Shown one piece after another: positions 63,299 to 64,000 of a DNA stretch of 64,000 bases. A program made the position numbers and the translations under genes. Source of the DNA: Larkinella rosea (GTDB taxonomy: Bacteria; Bacteroidota; Bacteroidia; Cytophagales; Spirosomataceae); contig NZ_RQJO01000007.1 of the NCBI RefSeq assembly GCF_003858635.1, positions 559,941 to 623,940 on the forward strand, read 5' to 3'. A model generated the notes under the pieces. The model searched no databases. It saw nothing but the letters and a program-made list of their open reading frames with translations, and was not told the DNA's origin. The first letter of the stretch is position 1. Each line of letters opens with the position of its first letter.

Positions 63299-64000
63299 CT
63301 TCGAAATAATGCACCAGCACCTGGTTGTTGAGTTTGTTGATTTCGGTCGGAACCTCGGCCATGTCGGGCGGAAAATTCAGCATGTCGTGAATTGTTTTCG
63401 ACGTAATAAACCGCAGACCGGGCGGCAACGGCCCGTCGCCCCGCCAGTGGCGGTTGCGCAAAAGCATCACGTACCCCCATTCGCCAAACGAGGGGATATA
63501 GGCGTGGTACGGAATGGTTTGAAAACCGCAAGCTGCAATGGTGTTTCGAATGCACCAGAATGATTGCCGGGCAATGTAGGGCGAGGTCGATTGCACCACC
63601 GCCAGCCCCCCGGTTTTTAGCAGGCGGTTTAACTCCTGATAAAACGAGGTACTGTATAATTTGCCGATGGAATAATTCGATGGGTCGGGAAAGTCCACCA
63701 CGATCAAATCATACTGACTGGTGTCCTGACGGACAAAATTGTAGGCATCGGTATTGATTATCTGTACGTTAGGCGACAGTAACGAGCGGTGATTGAGCTT
63801 CAGCAGCAGTTCATTTTCCCGAAAAAGCGTGGTCATACCCGGGTCGAGATCAACCAGCGTGACCGACTGAACGGTTTTGTACTTCAGGATTTCACGAACC
63901 GCCAAACCGTCGCCACCGCCCAGAACGAGCACCCGGTTTGCGTTGGGAAGCGCCTGCATCGCGGGGTGGACGAGGGCTTCGTGGTAGCGGTATTCGTCGG
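63273..64000 (-). CDS. Polyamine aminopropyltransferase (spermidine synthase-like), 5' end outside the window
   Basis: The frame is open to the window edge and the residues before the first internal ATG read DEYRYHEALVHPAM, the conserved active-site entry of spermidine synthases. The gene therefore continues past position 64000. The SAM-type fold is visible in VLVLGGGDGLAVREIL, VDLDPGMTTLF, INTDAYNFV and DLIVVDFPDPSNYSIGKLYS. C-terminal residues resemble long, membrane-anchored variants rather than the soluble SpeE, so the missing part may hold membrane helices (inference). The 3' end overlaps the flavoprotein gene. Confidence 0.88.
   Translation of the reverse strand, partial: DEYRYHEALVHPAMQALPNANRVLVLGGGDGLAVREILKYKTVQSVTLVDLDPGMTTLFRENELLLKLNHRSLLSPNVQIINTDAYNFVRQDTSQYDLIVVDFPDPSNYSIGKLYSTSFYQELNRLLKTGGLAVVQSTSPYIARQSFWCIRNTIAACGFQTIPYHAYIPSFGEWGYVMLLRNRHWRGDGPLPPGLRFITSKTIHDMLNFPPDMAEVPTEINKLNNQVLVHYFEDDWTPYAH

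Overview
The window looks like chromosomal DNA of a Bacteroidetes bacterium of the order Cytophagales, most likely Spirosomaceae (Spirosoma/Larkinella-like). The evidence is a SusC/SusD pair, LytTR regulators with His_kinase partners, TonB-type outer-membrane barrels, lipoproteins, many secreted glycosidases, and promoters of the form TTG-N19/20-TAnnTTTG. The taxon is inferred from gene content only; there is no rRNA or tRNA, and I see no transposase, phage module or CRISPR array.

Layout. 1-6.5 kb: a truncated TMTC/PMT-like membrane protein, ribosomal protein THX (38 aa), an SRPBCC membrane protein, a sterol-desaturase/SDR/epimerase trio and a LytTR two-component pair. 6.8-19.4 kb: an outer-membrane barrel protein, two double-NBD ABC ATPases, a DUF2807 lipoprotein, a GH130 enzyme, a frameshifted gene remnant, a GH19-like lysozyme/chitinase and a SNF2 ATPase. 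19.5-32.8 kb: a GH127 arabinofuranosidase, an OmpR-type two-component pair with a secreted partner, a thioredoxin-reductase-like flavoprotein and a CobW GTPase sharing a dyad operator, a HAD phosphatase, a secreted PHP-like protein, a GH78 rhamnosidase-like protein and a lipoprotein. 32.9-36.8 kb: a Tat-exported molybdenum aldehyde oxidoreductase (paoABC-like).

37.0-50.2 kb is the functional centre: a LacI regulator with two matching operators, then two Tat-exported enolase-superfamily dehydratases, SusC, SusD, DgoK kinase, KDPG/KDPGal aldolase, an MFS transporter and a sulfatase, closed by a strong terminator. It reads as a sugar-acid (D-galactonate-like) utilisation locus in which dehydration may occur outside the cytoplasm before uptake, phosphorylation and aldol cleavage.

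50.2-60.9 kb is accessory. It has an AT-rich island with an orphan two-TM extracytoplasmic-sensor/PAS-like protein, small secreted genes, a BrkB-like membrane protein, and a four-gene block (amidohydrolase, CBM9-like/PKD protein, beta-helix protein, PQQ-type dehydrogenase with cytochrome c). The end of the window has an NTF2-like protein, a Tat-type flavin oxidoreductase and a truncated spermidine synthase.

Three genome-scale signals stand out. (1) The 7-mer AAAACCG/CGGTTTT is enormously over-represented in most of the window, on both strands and in both coding and non-coding DNA, and is depleted in the islands at 50.2-52.4 and 54.9-60.9 kb. (2) Several families of long intergenic inverted repeats punctuate gene ends. 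(3) A perfect TGCAAC-N3-GTTGCA dyad overlaps the promoters of the CobW and flavoprotein genes.
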